A stretch of 60,666 bases of DNA, taken from Burkholderiales bacterium Ga0077543 (GTDB taxonomy: Bacteria; Pseudomonadota; Gammaproteobacteria; Burkholderiales; Burkholderiaceae_C). The translations under genes were made by a program, and so were the position numbers. Location of the stretch: positions 1 to 60,666 of the forward strand of contig LNET01000040.1 of NCBI GenBank assembly GCA_001464055.1. Direction: 5' to 3'. Of this stretch, positions 1 through 8,947 are shown in pieces. Position 1 is the stretch's first letter. Each line of letters begins with the position of its first letter. The notes under the pieces are model-generated. The model made no database searches. It was not told the DNA's origin and saw nothing but the letters and a program-made list of their open reading frames with translations.

Positions 1-881
1 GGGTGGCCGGCATCATCAACGGCACCACGCACTTCATCCTGAGCGAAATGCGCAGCAAGGGCCTGGACTTCGGCACCGTGCTGAAGCAGGCCCAGGCGCT
101 GGGTTACGCCGAGGCCGACCCCACCTTCGACATCGAAGGCGTGGACGCGGCGCACAAGGCCACCATCATGAGCGCGATTGCCTTCGGCGTGCCGGTCCAG
201 TTCGACAAGGCCTATGTCGAAGGCATCACCTCGCTGCAGGCCGCCGATATTCGTTATGCGGAGCAACTGGGCTACCGCATCAAGCTGCTGGGCATCACCA
301 AGCGGCGCGACGACCTGAAGAGCGCCACGGGCACCGCAGGGGGCATCGAACTGCGCGTGCACCCCACCCTGATCCCGGCGACAAGGCTGATCGCCAACGT
401 CGAAGGCGCGATGAACGCCGTCGTCGTGCAGGGCGATGCGGTGGGCAGCACGCTGTACTACGGCAAGGGCGCGGGCAGCGAACCCACGGCCAGCGCCGTG
501 ATAGCCGACCTCGTCGACATCACCCGGCTGCACACGGCCGACCCCGACCATCGCGTGCCGCACCTGGCCTTCCAGCCGGGTTCGCTGCAGGACACGCCCA
601 TCCTGGCCATCGACGAGGTCGTCACCGCCTTCTACCTGCGCCTGGTCGTGGCCGACAAGGCCGGCGTGCTGGCGCGCATCACCGGCATCCTGGCCGACAA
701 CGACATCAGCATCGACGCGGTGCTGCAGCGCGAAAGCGCCGAGGGTGAAAAGCAAACCGACCTCATCATCCTCACCCACGACACCGTCGAGGGCCGGATG
801 AAGGCGGCACTGGCACAGATGCAGGCCCTGCCCACGGTGCTGGCCCCGATCGTGCGCATCCGCAAAGAAGAACTGAAGTGA
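1..881 (+). CDS. hom: Homoserine dehydrogenase, C-terminal part (cut by window start)
   Basis: NADP-linked reduction of aspartate semialdehyde to homoserine, the branch point to threonine and methionine. The visible 292 residues begin at the family motif GIINGTTHFIL and carry the substrate-binding and catalytic region (DPTFDIEGVDAAHK). They end in an ACT domain over about the last 80 residues (RLVVADKAGVLARITGILAD), which is the usual site of threonine feedback control. The NAD-binding N-terminus lies before base 1. The stop codon overlaps the thrC start (GTGA), so the two genes are translationally coupled. Confidence 0.95.
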   Translation, partial: VAGIINGTTHFILSEMRSKGLDFGTVLKQAQALGYAEADPTFDIEGVDAAHKATIMSAIAFGVPVQFDKAYVEGITSLQAADIRYAEQLGYRIKLLGITKRRDDLKSATGTAGGIELRVHPTLIPATRLIANVEGAMNAVVVQGDAVGSTLYYGKGAGSEPTASAVIADLVDITRLHTADPDHRVPHLAFQPGSLQDTPILAIDEVVTAFYLRLVVADKAGVLARITGILADNDISIDAVLQRESAEGEKQTDLIILTHDTVEGRMKAALAQMQALPTVLAPIVRIRKEELK

Positions 882-2311
882 AGTACATCAGCACCCGCGG
901 TGACGCCAGCGTCGGCAGTGCCGCGCGCGGCTTCTGCGACATCCTGCTGGAAGGCCTGGCCCCGGACGGCGGCCTGTACCTGCCGACCCACTACCCGAAA
1001 GTCGACGCCGCCACGCTGCAGAAGTGGCGCGGCCTGGCCTATGCCGACCTGGCCTTCGAGATCCTGTCGCTCTACATCGACGACATTCCCGCTGCCGACC
1101 TGCAGCGCCTGTGCCGGGCCACCTATACGGCAGAGGTGTTCGGCTGTGCCGCCATCACGCCGCTGAAGCCGCTGGAAGCCGGCCTCTTCCTGCAGGCCCT
1201 GTCCAACGGCCCCACCCTGGCCTTCAAGGACATGGCGATGCAGCTGCTGGGCCAGCTGTTCGAATACGAGCTGGCGCGCCGTGGCGAGGAACTGAACATC
1301 CTGGGCGCCACCAGCGGCGACACCGGCAGCGCCGCCGAATACGCGATGCGCGGCAAGCGCGGCATCCGCGTATTCATGCTCAGCCCGAACGGCCGCATGA
1401 GTCCGTTCCAGCAGGCGCAGATGTTCAGCCTGCAGGACGCCAACATCCACAACATCGCGGTCGACGGCGTGTTCGACGACTGCCAGGACATCGTCAAGGC
1501 GGTCAGCAACGACCTCGACTTCAAGCGCGCACGCAAGATCGGCACCGTCAACTCGATCAACTGGGCGCGCATGCTGGCGCAGGTGGTGTACTACTTCGCC
1601 GGCTACTTCCAGGCAACGCAGTCGAACGCCGAAAAGGTGTCCTTCGCCGTGCCCAGCGGCAACTTCGGCAACATCTGCGCCGGCCACGTGGCGCGACAGA
1701 TGGGCCTGCCCATCGACAGGCTGGTGCTGGCCACGAACGAAAACAACGTGCTCGACGAGTTTTTCCGCACCGGCGCCTACCGCCCGCGTGGCACGGCTGA
1801 AACGCTGGAAACATCGAGCCCGTCGATGGACATCAGCAAGGCCAGCAACTTCGAACGTTTTGTCTTCGACCTGCTCGGCCACGACGCCCGTGCGGCGGCG
1901 CGCACCGCCGAACTGTTCGGCCCGGCCCTGGTGCGCGACGGTGGCTTCCAGGTCACTGACGTCGAATTCGCAGCCATCGCCAGCTTCGGCTTCGTCAGCG
2001 GCACCAGCACCCACGCCGACCGGCTGGCCACCATCCGCAGCACCTGGGAACGCCAGCGCGTGATGGTCGATACCCATACCGCCGACGGGTTGAAGGTGGC
2101 GCGCCAACACTTGCAACCTGGCGTGCCGATGCTGGTGCTGGAGACGGCACTGCCGCCGAAGTTCGCCGACACGATCGAGGAAGCCATCGGACTGCGCCCG
2201 CCGCCGCCAGCGGCACTGGCCGGTCTGGAAGACCTTCCGCGCCGCTTCACCGTGATGCCGCCCAGCGTGGCACAGATCAAGCAGTACATCGAAGACCACA
2301 CCGCGACCTGA
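878..2311 (+). CDS. thrC: Threonine synthase
   Basis: Pyridoxal-phosphate enzyme converting O-phosphohomoserine to threonine. It has 477 residues, the length of the longer threonine synthase class. The N-terminus MKYISTRGD is typical. PTLAFKDMAMQ holds the likely PLP lysine (about K117), and GATSGDTGSAAEYA is the phosphate-binding loop. It starts with GTG, overlapping the hom stop by 4 bases; the ATG-less start is supported by this coupling and by the conserved N-terminus. Together with hom it forms a threonine operon. Confidence 0.96.
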   Translation: MKYISTRGDASVGSAARGFCDILLEGLAPDGGLYLPTHYPKVDAATLQKWRGLAYADLAFEILSLYIDDIPAADLQRLCRATYTAEVFGCAAITPLKPLEAGLFLQALSNGPTLAFKDMAMQLLGQLFEYELARRGEELNILGATSGDTGSAAEYAMRGKRGIRVFMLSPNGRMSPFQQAQMFSLQDANIHNIAVDGVFDDCQDIVKAVSNDLDFKRARKIGTVNSINWARMLAQVVYYFAGYFQATQSNAEKVSFAVPSGNFGNICAGHVARQMGLPIDRLVLATNENNVLDEFFRTGAYRPRGTAETLETSSPSMDISKASNFERFVFDLLGHDARAAARTAELFGPALVRDGGFQVTDVEFAAIASFGFVSGTSTHADRLATIRSTWERQRVMVDTHTADGLKVARQHLQPGVPMLVLETALPPKFADTIEEAIGLRPPPPAALAGLEDLPRRFTVMPPSVAQIKQYIEDHTAT

Positions 2312-2334
2312 ATGCGCCACGAGCTGCCCCGAAC

Positions 2335-3591
2335 GTGAAAGACACCCGCCCCCTGCTGAGCCTGGACGAAGCACTGGCACGCCTGGTGGCCGGCAGCGCG
2401 CCGCATGCCATTGCGCAGACCGACACCGTGTCCACCTTCGAAGCCCTGGGCCGGGTGCTGGCGGCCGAGGTGCTGTCGGCACTGGACGTGCCGCCCGAGG
2501 ACAACACCTCGATGGACGGCTACGTGCTGCATGCCGACGACGTGCAGTCCGCAGGCACGGTGCTGCCGGTGTCGCAGCGCATTCCTGCGGGCGTGCCCGG
2601 CCGGCCGCTGCAGCGCGGCACGGCAGCGCGCATCTTCACCGGCGGCCAGGTGCCGGCCGGCGCCGACGCCGTGGTGATGCAGGAGCACTGCGAAGCCCTG
2701 CCTGCGGCCGACGGGCAGGGTCTGGGCCAGGTGCGCGTGAACAGCGTGCCCGCCCATGGCCAGTGGATCCGCCGCCGCGGCGAGGACGTGCGCTTCGGCG
2801 CCGCCGTGCTGCACAAGGGCACGCGCCTGACGCCGCAGGCCCTGGGCCTGGCGGCTTCGGTGGGCGCGGCCATGTTGCCGGTGGTACGCCGCCCGCGCGT
2901 GGCGCTGTTCAGCACCGGCGACGAACTGATGATGCCCGGCGAGCCACTGCGCCCGGGCGCCATCTACAACAGCAACCGCTTCACGCTGCGCGGGCTGCTG
3001 CAGGCCGCCGGCTGCGAGGTCAACGACCTGGGCATCGTGCCTGATCGACTGGACGCCACCCGCAGCGCGCTGCGCGAGGCGGCTGCGCACAACGACCTGA
3101 TCGTCACCTGTGGCGGCGTCTCGGTCGGCGAGGAAGACCACCTGAAGCCCGCCGCCCAGGCCGAAGGCACGCTGGAACACTGGCAGATCGCCATCAAGCC
3201 CGGCAAGCCGCTGGCCTTCGGGCAGGTGCGCCGCGCCGACGGCAGCGCCGCGCTCTTGCTGGGCCTGCCGGGCAACCCGGTCTCGGCCTTCGTCACCTAC
3301 CTGCTGTGCGTCACCACGGTGCTGCGCGCGCTGCAGGGCGCGGCCACCAGCCTGCCGCCCAGCCTGCCGCTGCGCGCCGCCTTCGACTGGCCCCGGCCCG
3401 ACCGCCGCCGCGAGTTCCTGCGCGTGCGCCTGAACGCCAGCGGCGAACTCGACCTGTTCCCGAACCAGAGTTCGGGCGTGCTCACCAGCGCCGTCTGGGC
3501 CGACGGCCTGCTGGACAACCCGCCGGGCCAGGCCATCGCCCGCGGCGACGTGGTGCGTTTCTTGCCTCTGCCCGACCTGATCACCCGATGA
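2335..3591 (+). CDS. moeA: Molybdopterin molybdenumtransferase MoeA
   Basis: Inserts molybdate into adenylylated molybdopterin to form the molybdenum cofactor. It has 418 residues, the standard length. Family signatures visible are DNTSMDGYVLH near residue 60, RIFTGGQVPAGADAVV, the MoCF-biosynthesis segment VALFSTGDELMMPGEP, and the glycine-rich TCGGVSVGEEDHLK and LPGNPVSAF loops. The start is GTG, 23 bases after the thrC stop. The stop overlaps the moaD ATG. The cofactor is required by the nitrate reductase at the other end of the window. Confidence 0.95.
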   Translation: MKDTRPLLSLDEALARLVAGSAPHAIAQTDTVSTFEALGRVLAAEVLSALDVPPEDNTSMDGYVLHADDVQSAGTVLPVSQRIPAGVPGRPLQRGTAARIFTGGQVPAGADAVVMQEHCEALPAADGQGLGQVRVNSVPAHGQWIRRRGEDVRFGAAVLHKGTRLTPQALGLAASVGAAMLPVVRRPRVALFSTGDELMMPGEPLRPGAIYNSNRFTLRGLLQAAGCEVNDLGIVPDRLDATRSALREAAAHNDLIVTCGGVSVGEEDHLKPAAQAEGTLEHWQIAIKPGKPLAFGQVRRADGSAALLLGLPGNPVSAFVTYLLCVTTVLRALQGAATSLPPSLPLRAAFDWPRPDRRREFLRVRLNASGELDLFPNQSSGVLTSAVWADGLLDNPPGQAIARGDVVRFLPLPDLITR

Positions 3592-3857
3592 ACCCGGCCG
3601 ACACCATCACCGTGCAAGTGCGCTTCTTCGCCGCGCTGCGCGAAGCCCTGGGCGCACAACAGACCGTGCAACTGCCGGCAGGCAGCACGCTGGGCGACCT
3701 GCGCAGCCTGCTGCTGGACCAGAGCAGCCGCCACGCCGAGCTGCTGGCCCGCGGCCGGGCCGTGCGCTGTGCCCTGAACCAGGTGATGGCCGACGAAAGC
3801 AGCGTGCTGCCCGCCGGGGCGGAAGTGGCCTTCTTTCCGCCCGTGACCGGTGGCTGA
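3588..3857 (+). CDS. moaD: Molybdopterin synthase sulfur carrier subunit MoaD
   Basis: Small ubiquitin-like protein of 89 residues that carries the thiocarboxylate sulfur used to make the molybdopterin dithiolene. It ends in the diagnostic Gly-Gly (FFPPVTGG), which is adenylated and thiolated. I chose the ATG at 3588 because it overlaps the moeA stop (ATGA) and gives the normal family length; the same frame stays open far upstream but that part reads as a shadow of moeA. It overlaps moaE by 8 bases. Confidence 0.95.
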   Translation: MNPADTITVQVRFFAALREALGAQQTVQLPAGSTLGDLRSLLLDQSSRHAELLARGRAVRCALNQVMADESSVLPAGAEVAFFPPVTGG

Positions 3858-4347
3858 GATGACCAGGGTCCGCGTCAGCATCCAGACCGAGGACTTCGAC
3901 CTCTCGGCCGAAGTGGCCGCGCTGCGCGCCGGCGACGGCGGTGTCGGCGCGGTGGCCAGCTTCATCGGCACCGTGCGCGACAAGAACGACGGCAGCGCCG
4001 TCAGCGCGATGGAACTGGAGCACTATCCCGGCATGACCGAACAAGCCATCGAAAACATGATCGACAGCGCCATGCAGCGCTTCGACATCCGCACCGCCCG
4101 CGTGGTGCACCGCGTCGGCCCCTTGGCCGTGGGAGAGCAGATCGTGCTGGTGGCCGTGAGCTCGGCGCACCGCGGCCAGGCCTTCGAAGCCTGCGAATTC
4201 CTCATGGACTACTTGAAGACCCAGGCCCCGTTCTGGAAGAAGGAAACCACGCCCGCCGGCACGCGCTGGGTCGACGCCCGCGAGACCGACGACGCGGCGC
4301 TGCGGCGCTGGGGCATCGAAGCCCGCAACGCCGGGCTTTGCGCATGA
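3850..4347 (+). CDS. moaE: Molybdopterin synthase catalytic subunit MoaE
   Basis: Large subunit of molybdopterin synthase, which transfers MoaD sulfur to precursor Z (cPMP). It has 165 residues. The signature segments HRVGPLAVGEQIVLVAV, AHRGQAFEACEFLMDYLK and PFWKKE are present, including the active-site lysines. The longest frame starts at GTG 3850 inside moaD; an ATG at 3859 is an equally possible start. The stop overlaps the next gene's ATG. Confidence 0.95.
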   Translation: MAEMTRVRVSIQTEDFDLSAEVAALRAGDGGVGAVASFIGTVRDKNDGSAVSAMELEHYPGMTEQAIENMIDSAMQRFDIRTARVVHRVGPLAVGEQIVLVAVSSAHRGQAFEACEFLMDYLKTQAPFWKKETTPAGTRWVDARETDDAALRRWGIEARNAGLCA

Positions 4348-4877
4348 CGGCGCCCGCCGCAGGCCCACCGCTACTCGAAGCCGCGACCACCGAAACCCTG
4401 GTCAGCCCGCTGCGCCTGCGGGAAGCCCTGGGCCGCTTCGCCACCGGCGTGACCATCATCACCTGCCTGGACAGCGACATCGGCCGGGTCGGGCTGACGG
4501 CGAGTTCCTTCAACGCGCTGTCGCTCGAACCGCCCCTGGTGCTGTGGAGCCTGCGCCGGGAAAGCGCGCAGATGCCGGCCTTTGCCCGCGCCGAGCACTT
4601 CGTCGTCAATGTGCTGGCGGAAGACCAGTTGCCGTTGTCGCGGCGCTTTGCATCGCGCCGCGACGACAAGTTCGACGAGGGCGACTGGCTGCCGGGCGAA
4701 GGCGGCGCCCCGGTGCTGGCCGGCTGCGCAGCGGTGTTCGAGTGCGAAACCTTCAGCCGCCAGGACGCCGGCGACCACGTGCTCTTCATCGGCCACGTGC
4801 TGGCGCTGGCGCAGACCGCCTTGCCGCCGCTGGTGTATCACGCCGGTCATTACCACGGGCTGGGCGGAACGTTCTAG
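4344..4877 (+). CDS. Flavin reductase-like domain protein (FMN-binding split barrel)
   Basis: About 177 residues of the flavin reductase / NTA monooxygenase component B family. Segments seen are LGRFATGVTIITC, LTASSFNALSLEPPLVLWSL, FVVNVLAEDQ, and the C-terminal GHYHGLG. Such proteins reduce FMN or FAD with NAD(P)H and hand it to a partner monooxygenase. No monooxygenase is adjacent, so the partner is unknown. I prefer the ATG at 4344, which overlaps the moaE stop, over the TTG at 4338. The position at the end of the moeA-moaDE run suggests co-transcription rather than a shared pathway. Confidence 0.88.
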   Translation: MTAPAAGPPLLEAATTETLVSPLRLREALGRFATGVTIITCLDSDIGRVGLTASSFNALSLEPPLVLWSLRRESAQMPAFARAEHFVVNVLAEDQLPLSRRFASRRDDKFDEGDWLPGEGGAPVLAGCAAVFECETFSRQDAGDHVLFIGHVLALAQTALPPLVYHAGHYHGLGGTF

Positions 4878-4929
4878 CCTGGTGCGGCGGCGGTCGCGCC
4901 GAGCCTCGTTCAGCGCCCCGGGCTCGGGC

Positions 4930-5796
4930 CTAGACGAACACCCCTTGGCGCAGCCACTTCGTGGCCACCCATTTTTCGCCCGCCGTGACCGGCGCGCCGC
5001 CATGCAGCGTGCGCGTACTGGGGTGGGCGCGGTCGTAACTGAAGAAGGCCGCATTGCCGCGCAAGGGGGCCACCTCCATGCCGACGTCGGGGAAGGTGGT
5101 GGCGCCCCCGCCTTCGGGCGTGTTCAGGTACATCACCAGCGTGGCCACGCGCTGGCCGCCACGTTCCAGGATCTTCGCCGTGCCCGGGTGCACCGGGTCG
5201 AAGTAGTCGTGGTGCGGGCGGTATTCGGCGCCAGGGCGATAACGCAGGATCTGCAGGCCTTCGCCGTGGTTCACAGGCCAGTGCAGCAGGGCGCCGATGC
5301 GGGCTTCGATGCGCGAGATCAGCGCCGTCTCGCCACGTTCGAAGAACATGCCGTCGCTGGTGCGCGAAGCGTTCACCTCGTCGCCGCCGGTGGCGTTGTC
5401 GACCGTCTTGCTGCGTTCCAGCCGGGGGCGCGACAGCGCCATCAGTTCGTCGCATTCGGTGTCGGTGAGCAGGCCGCCGAAGACGATGACGCGCGGGTGG
5501 CGCAGGGTCGCCAGCACCTGCACGGCATGGCCTTCGACGACGATCACGCTGGGCGCAGCCTGCAGCGCCGGTTCTGGCAAGGGCGTGGCGGCGTCCAGCG
5601 GCGACACGCTGGCCTGCGGGTTCAGTTCCGCCAGACGCTCGCGCAGCGTCTGTTCCAGCGCCGCTGCGGCCACGGTTTCGTCCCAGCCGCTGGCCTTCAT
5701 GGCCTGCAGCACGTCTTCGAGACGACAGCCGGCCTCGGCCTGGGCGACGATCCAGCGCCGCAGTTCCGGGGTGATGGTCTGGACAAGTGCAGCCAT
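4930..5796 (-). CDS. 2OG-Fe(II) oxygenase, prolyl 4-hydroxylase-like
   Basis: 288 residues. The C-terminal two thirds form a prolyl-4-hydroxylase alpha-subunit-like double-stranded beta helix. EYRPHHDYFDP gives the first His and Asp iron ligands, and TRTLHGGAPVTAGEKWVATKW gives the distal His and the 2-oxoglutarate-binding Lys. The N-terminal 80 residues are helical (TPELRRWIVAQAEAG) and may be a substrate-recognition region. The substrate is unknown. The ATG at 5796 is preferred over the longer frame because upstream residues are low complexity and overlap the next gene. Confidence 0.88.
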   Translation of the reverse strand: MAALVQTITPELRRWIVAQAEAGCRLEDVLQAMKASGWDETVAAAALEQTLRERLAELNPQASVSPLDAATPLPEPALQAAPSVIVVEGHAVQVLATLRHPRVIVFGGLLTDTECDELMALSRPRLERSKTVDNATGGDEVNASRTSDGMFFERGETALISRIEARIGALLHWPVNHGEGLQILRYRPGAEYRPHHDYFDPVHPGTAKILERGGQRVATLVMYLNTPEGGGATTFPDVGMEVAPLRGNAAFFSYDRAHPSTRTLHGGAPVTAGEKWVATKWLRQGVFV

Positions 5797-5806
5797 GGCC
5801 GTATTC

Positions 5807-6595
5807 TTACCCGGGCTGGGCTCGGCGCCGGAACACCAGCCGGTCGGGTTCGCTGGCTGCCGGGGCCAGGGCATAGCCGTCGGTGTCGAAAGCCTCCAGC
5901 GCCTTCACGCTGCGCGCACGCACCTGCACCGCATGCCGGGCCATCATGCCGCGCGCGCGCTTGGCGAAGAAGCTGATGATCTTGTAGCGGCCGTCCTTCC
6001 AGTCCTCGAACACACAATCGACGACGCGCGCCCGCAGGCTGGGGCGCAACGCCACCTTGGCATATTCGACCGAGGCCAGGTTGACGACGGTGCGCGTGCG
6101 CTGGCCTTCCAGCCGCTCGTTCAGATGCTGGGTCACGGTGTCGCCCCACCAGGCGTACAGGTCGCGGCCGCGCGGGTTGGCCAGGGCCGTGCCCATCTCC
6201 AGCCGATAGGGCTGCAGCTTGTCCAGCGGGCGCAGCGCGCCGTACAGGCCCGACAGCAGCACCAGGTGGTCCTGCGCCCAGGCCAGGTCGGCGCTGGCCA
6301 GGGTGCGGGCGTTCAGGCCGTCGTAGACATCGCCGTCGAAGGCCAGCACCGCGGGCTTGCTGTTGGCGGGCGTGGCCTCGGGCTGCCAGGCCTGGTAGCG
6401 CGCCACGTTCAGTTCGGCCAGCGGCGCCGACAGGTCCATCAGCTCCGCCACTTCGCTCACCGATTTCTGCCGCATCAGGGCCACCAGGCTGGCGGCGTGG
6501 CTGGCGAACAGCGGGTCGGTGGCGCGCCGCAGGGTGGACTTCGGGGTGGGGGTTTCGTAGTTCAGCGACTTGGCGGGGGACAGCAGGAAGAGCAT
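5807..6595 (-). CDS. yaaA: Peroxide stress protein YaaA (DUF328)
   Basis: 262 residues, the family length. The N-terminus MLFLLSPAKSLNYETPTP and the internal segments PAVLAFDGDVYDGL, LSGLYGALRPLDKLQPYRLEMGT and KIISFFAKRARGMMARH are hallmarks of YaaA. In E. coli this family lowers free iron during hydrogen peroxide stress. It lies 10 bases upstream of the oxygenase gene on the same strand, so the two are probably co-transcribed. Confidence 0.93.
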   Translation of the reverse strand: MLFLLSPAKSLNYETPTPKSTLRRATDPLFASHAASLVALMRQKSVSEVAELMDLSAPLAELNVARYQAWQPEATPANSKPAVLAFDGDVYDGLNARTLASADLAWAQDHLVLLSGLYGALRPLDKLQPYRLEMGTALANPRGRDLYAWWGDTVTQHLNERLEGQRTRTVVNLASVEYAKVALRPSLRARVVDCVFEDWKDGRYKIISFFAKRARGMMARHAVQVRARSVKALEAFDTDGYALAPAASEPDRLVFRRRAQPG

Positions 6596-6653
6596 GGGGG
6601 AGTCGGTCTTCGGTCGATGATCGGTCGGTGCGCCATGGGCCCTGCCACCGGGC

Positions 6654-7406
6654 TCAGCGGGCTGGTTCGGAGCCGCCGTCGGCAGGGTGTTCGTCTACCT
6701 CGACGGGGCGTGGCGCCGCGCCCATGGCCGCTTGCCAGGTGCGCAGCGGAATGTGCGTCTGCAGTCGCTGCAGCGCGCATTGCACCAGGGCCGGGTGGAC
6801 TTCATGGCCCACGCCTTCGGCGATGTCGAGCGTGGCGTCGCCCTGCAGCGCGGCCAGGTGTTCCAGCGCGTCGCGCGAGCCCTGGGCCGGGATCACCCGG
6901 TCGGCGCCGCCGTGGAAGAGGTGGATGGTGGTGTGGCGTGGCGCCGCCAGCGGCGCTTCGGCATAACGGCCGCCGAAGGCCAGTACGCGGCCACACAGGC
7001 CGTCGTGGTGGCTGGCCAGGGCCAGCGACACGATCGCGCCCTGGGAGAACCCGCCCAGGCAGGTGGCCGCCGGGCCCACCCCCAGGCGCTGCTGCTGGGC
7101 CTGCACCCAGGCCTGCACCCAGGCCTGCAGCCCAGGCAGCAGCGCGGCCACGCGCTCGCCCCAGTTCGACTCGGTCAAGCCGCCGACGCTGTACCACTGG
7201 CGGCCGCCCGGGGCCGGCCTGCCGGCATGCTGGGGCTCGGCCAGGCTGGGCGCGCTGGGGGCCAGCACCGCTGACTGGGCAAACTGCTGGCGCAGCGCCT
7301 GCGCCAGGGGCGCGAGGTGGCTGCCGTCCTGGCCCCAGCCGTGCAGCAGCAGGATGAGTTGTTGCGGCTCGCCTTCGGCGGGCAGCCATTCGATGGGGAG
7401 TTCCAT
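6654..7406 (-). CDS. Alpha/beta-fold serine hydrolase (phospholipase/carboxylesterase family)
   Basis: 250 residues. It resembles the YpfH/EstB type of carboxylesterase: LILLLHGWGQDGSHL supplies the oxyanion loop and GGFSQGAIVSL the nucleophile (about S121). Asp in FHGGADRVIPA and His in GVGHEVHPA complete the triad. A short duplicated segment, AWVQAWVQAQ near residue 97, comes from a roughly 12-bp tandem DNA repeat (about 7098-7130). Substrate not predictable. The upstream region to 7445 is short. Confidence 0.85.
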   Translation of the reverse strand: MELPIEWLPAEGEPQQLILLLHGWGQDGSHLAPLAQALRQQFAQSAVLAPSAPSLAEPQHAGRPAPGGRQWYSVGGLTESNWGERVAALLPGLQAWVQAWVQAQQQRLGVGPAATCLGGFSQGAIVSLALASHHDGLCGRVLAFGGRYAEAPLAAPRHTTIHLFHGGADRVIPAQGSRDALEHLAALQGDATLDIAEGVGHEVHPALVQCALQRLQTHIPLRTWQAAMGAAPRPVEVDEHPADGGSEPAR

Positions 7407-7445
7407 CGCCTGGATTGTCCAGCAGGCCGCCGGGCCCGGCGCAGG

Positions 7446-8891
7446 CTAAGGCATCGGGCCCAGCGTGCGGCGCAGGAACTCCAGGCTCTTCGCCCAGGCT
7501 TCGGCCTGGGCATGGGCATTGGCCTGGGGCGTACCGCCGCTCTTGCTGGGCCCGGCGTTGTACTGCGTGGTGGGCCCCCAGCCCGTGCCGCCCAGGAAAT
7601 GGCCGGCGTCGCGGTAGACCAGGGCCACCGTTTCGCGGCCGGCGGCCGCGCGGCTGCGGGCGATGGCCTCGGCCATGCCGCCGCTGTCCCAGATCTGGTC
7701 GTCGTGGCCGCCCACCACCATCACCGGCGCGGCGATGTCCTCCACACGGATGCGCGCAGGCCCCACGCGTTCGGGGTGGGCGGCGCGGCCGGCGTCCTGC
7801 GGGCGGCGGATCTTCACGTCGGCACCGGTGGCAAAGCCGGCGAATTCCTTTTCGAAGTCCTTGTAGGGCACGAAGGGCAGCGGTTGGCCCTGCCAGGCGA
7901 AGCCGGACCGTTCGCCGGGTTTCACGCCTTCGCCCCAGCCTTCCCAGACCACGTCGCTGGGCACGATGGCCAGCACCGACCTGATCCAGGACATGCGGCT
8001 GGCCGCCAGCAGCGCGTATTCGGCGCCCTTGCTGGTGCCCACCACGCCGATGCGCTGCGCGTCGACACCGGGCTGCTTCACCAGCCAGTCACGCGCCGCG
8101 GCCAGGCGCTCGACCGGCAGGTCGGCGAAGGCGCGCGGCAGTTCGGGCACTTCGGCCGGCAGCGGGCCGGCGGGGCCCCATTGCGCTGGCGAGTAATACG
8201 GCAGCGCCAGCACCGCAAAACCGCGCGAAGCCCACACCGGCGCGTCGAGGGTGATGCGGCGCCCGCCTTCGCTGCCACCCAGGATGATGAGCGCCGGCCG
8301 CGTCTGGCTGCCCGGCAGGCTGCTGAACAGCGCGCCTGGGAAACCTTCGGCCGGCCGCGAAACCACCTCGGGCAGCGAACGCAGCAGCGTCAGGGTGCGG
8401 CTGGCCAGCGGCTGGCCGGGTTGGGCGGCGGTGCTGAGCTCGATCCTCACCTGCCCTTCGGCCAGGGTCTCGGATGCGGCCGCCGGGGCCGAGGCTGCCG
8501 CCGCAGCCGGGGCGGCCGAAACCGCCGGCACGGGCTGCATCGCCCAGAACAGGCCACGCAGGTCGGCGCCGCCGTAGCTGCCGCCTGGCAGCGGCACCGC
8601 GGTGGCCAGGTCCAGCGTGCCCGTGGCGCTGCTGCGAAAGCGCGCCTGCGCGGCATAGGCGGTCTGCGCGCCCATGGCATCGCGCAGCACCCGGCGGGTG
8701 GCCACCTGCACCTCGGTGTCGGCGGGCAGGCCGGTGAAGCGGATCGCCAGCGGGTCGCCGGCCAGTACGGTGTCGGCGGGTTCCAGCACGAGCTGCTGGG
8801 CCTGGGCCGGCTGCGCCAGCGGGTTGAACGGGCCGGCCAGGCTGGCCAGCAGCGCGGCGGCCAGCAGCAGGGTCGGTGGCGGTTGTTTCAT
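7446..8891 (-). CDS. Exported acyl-CoA thioesterase/BAAT-type alpha/beta hydrolase
   Basis: 481 residues. An N-terminal signal peptide (TLLLAAALLASLAGP, cleavage near AQA-QQ) points to the periplasm. An N-terminal beta domain (about 35-180) matches the acyl-CoA thioester hydrolase/BAAT N-terminal type. A C-terminal hydrolase domain follows, with RIGVVGTSKGAEYALL (nucleophile Ser in GTSKG), a late Asp in VVGGHDDQIW and His in YRDAGHFLGG. The intervening stretch rich in Ala (about 120-150) is a linker. The true substrate is unknown; export argues against cytosolic CoA esters. Confidence 0.8.
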   Translation of the reverse strand: MKQPPPTLLLAAALLASLAGPFNPLAQPAQAQQLVLEPADTVLAGDPLAIRFTGLPADTEVQVATRRVLRDAMGAQTAYAAQARFRSSATGTLDLATAVPLPGGSYGGADLRGLFWAMQPVPAVSAAPAAAAASAPAAASETLAEGQVRIELSTAAQPGQPLASRTLTLLRSLPEVVSRPAEGFPGALFSSLPGSQTRPALIILGGSEGGRRITLDAPVWASRGFAVLALPYYSPAQWGPAGPLPAEVPELPRAFADLPVERLAAARDWLVKQPGVDAQRIGVVGTSKGAEYALLAASRMSWIRSVLAIVPSDVVWEGWGEGVKPGERSGFAWQGQPLPFVPYKDFEKEFAGFATGADVKIRRPQDAGRAAHPERVGPARIRVEDIAAPVMVVGGHDDQIWDSGGMAEAIARSRAAAGRETVALVYRDAGHFLGGTGWGPTTQYNAGPSKSGGTPQANAHAQAEAWAKSLEFLRRTLGPMP

Positions 8892-8947
8892 GGCGGGGGG
8901 GTCGCGGAAAGAGGCTGGGGACGAAGGGCTGACGGCGGCTGGGGCAA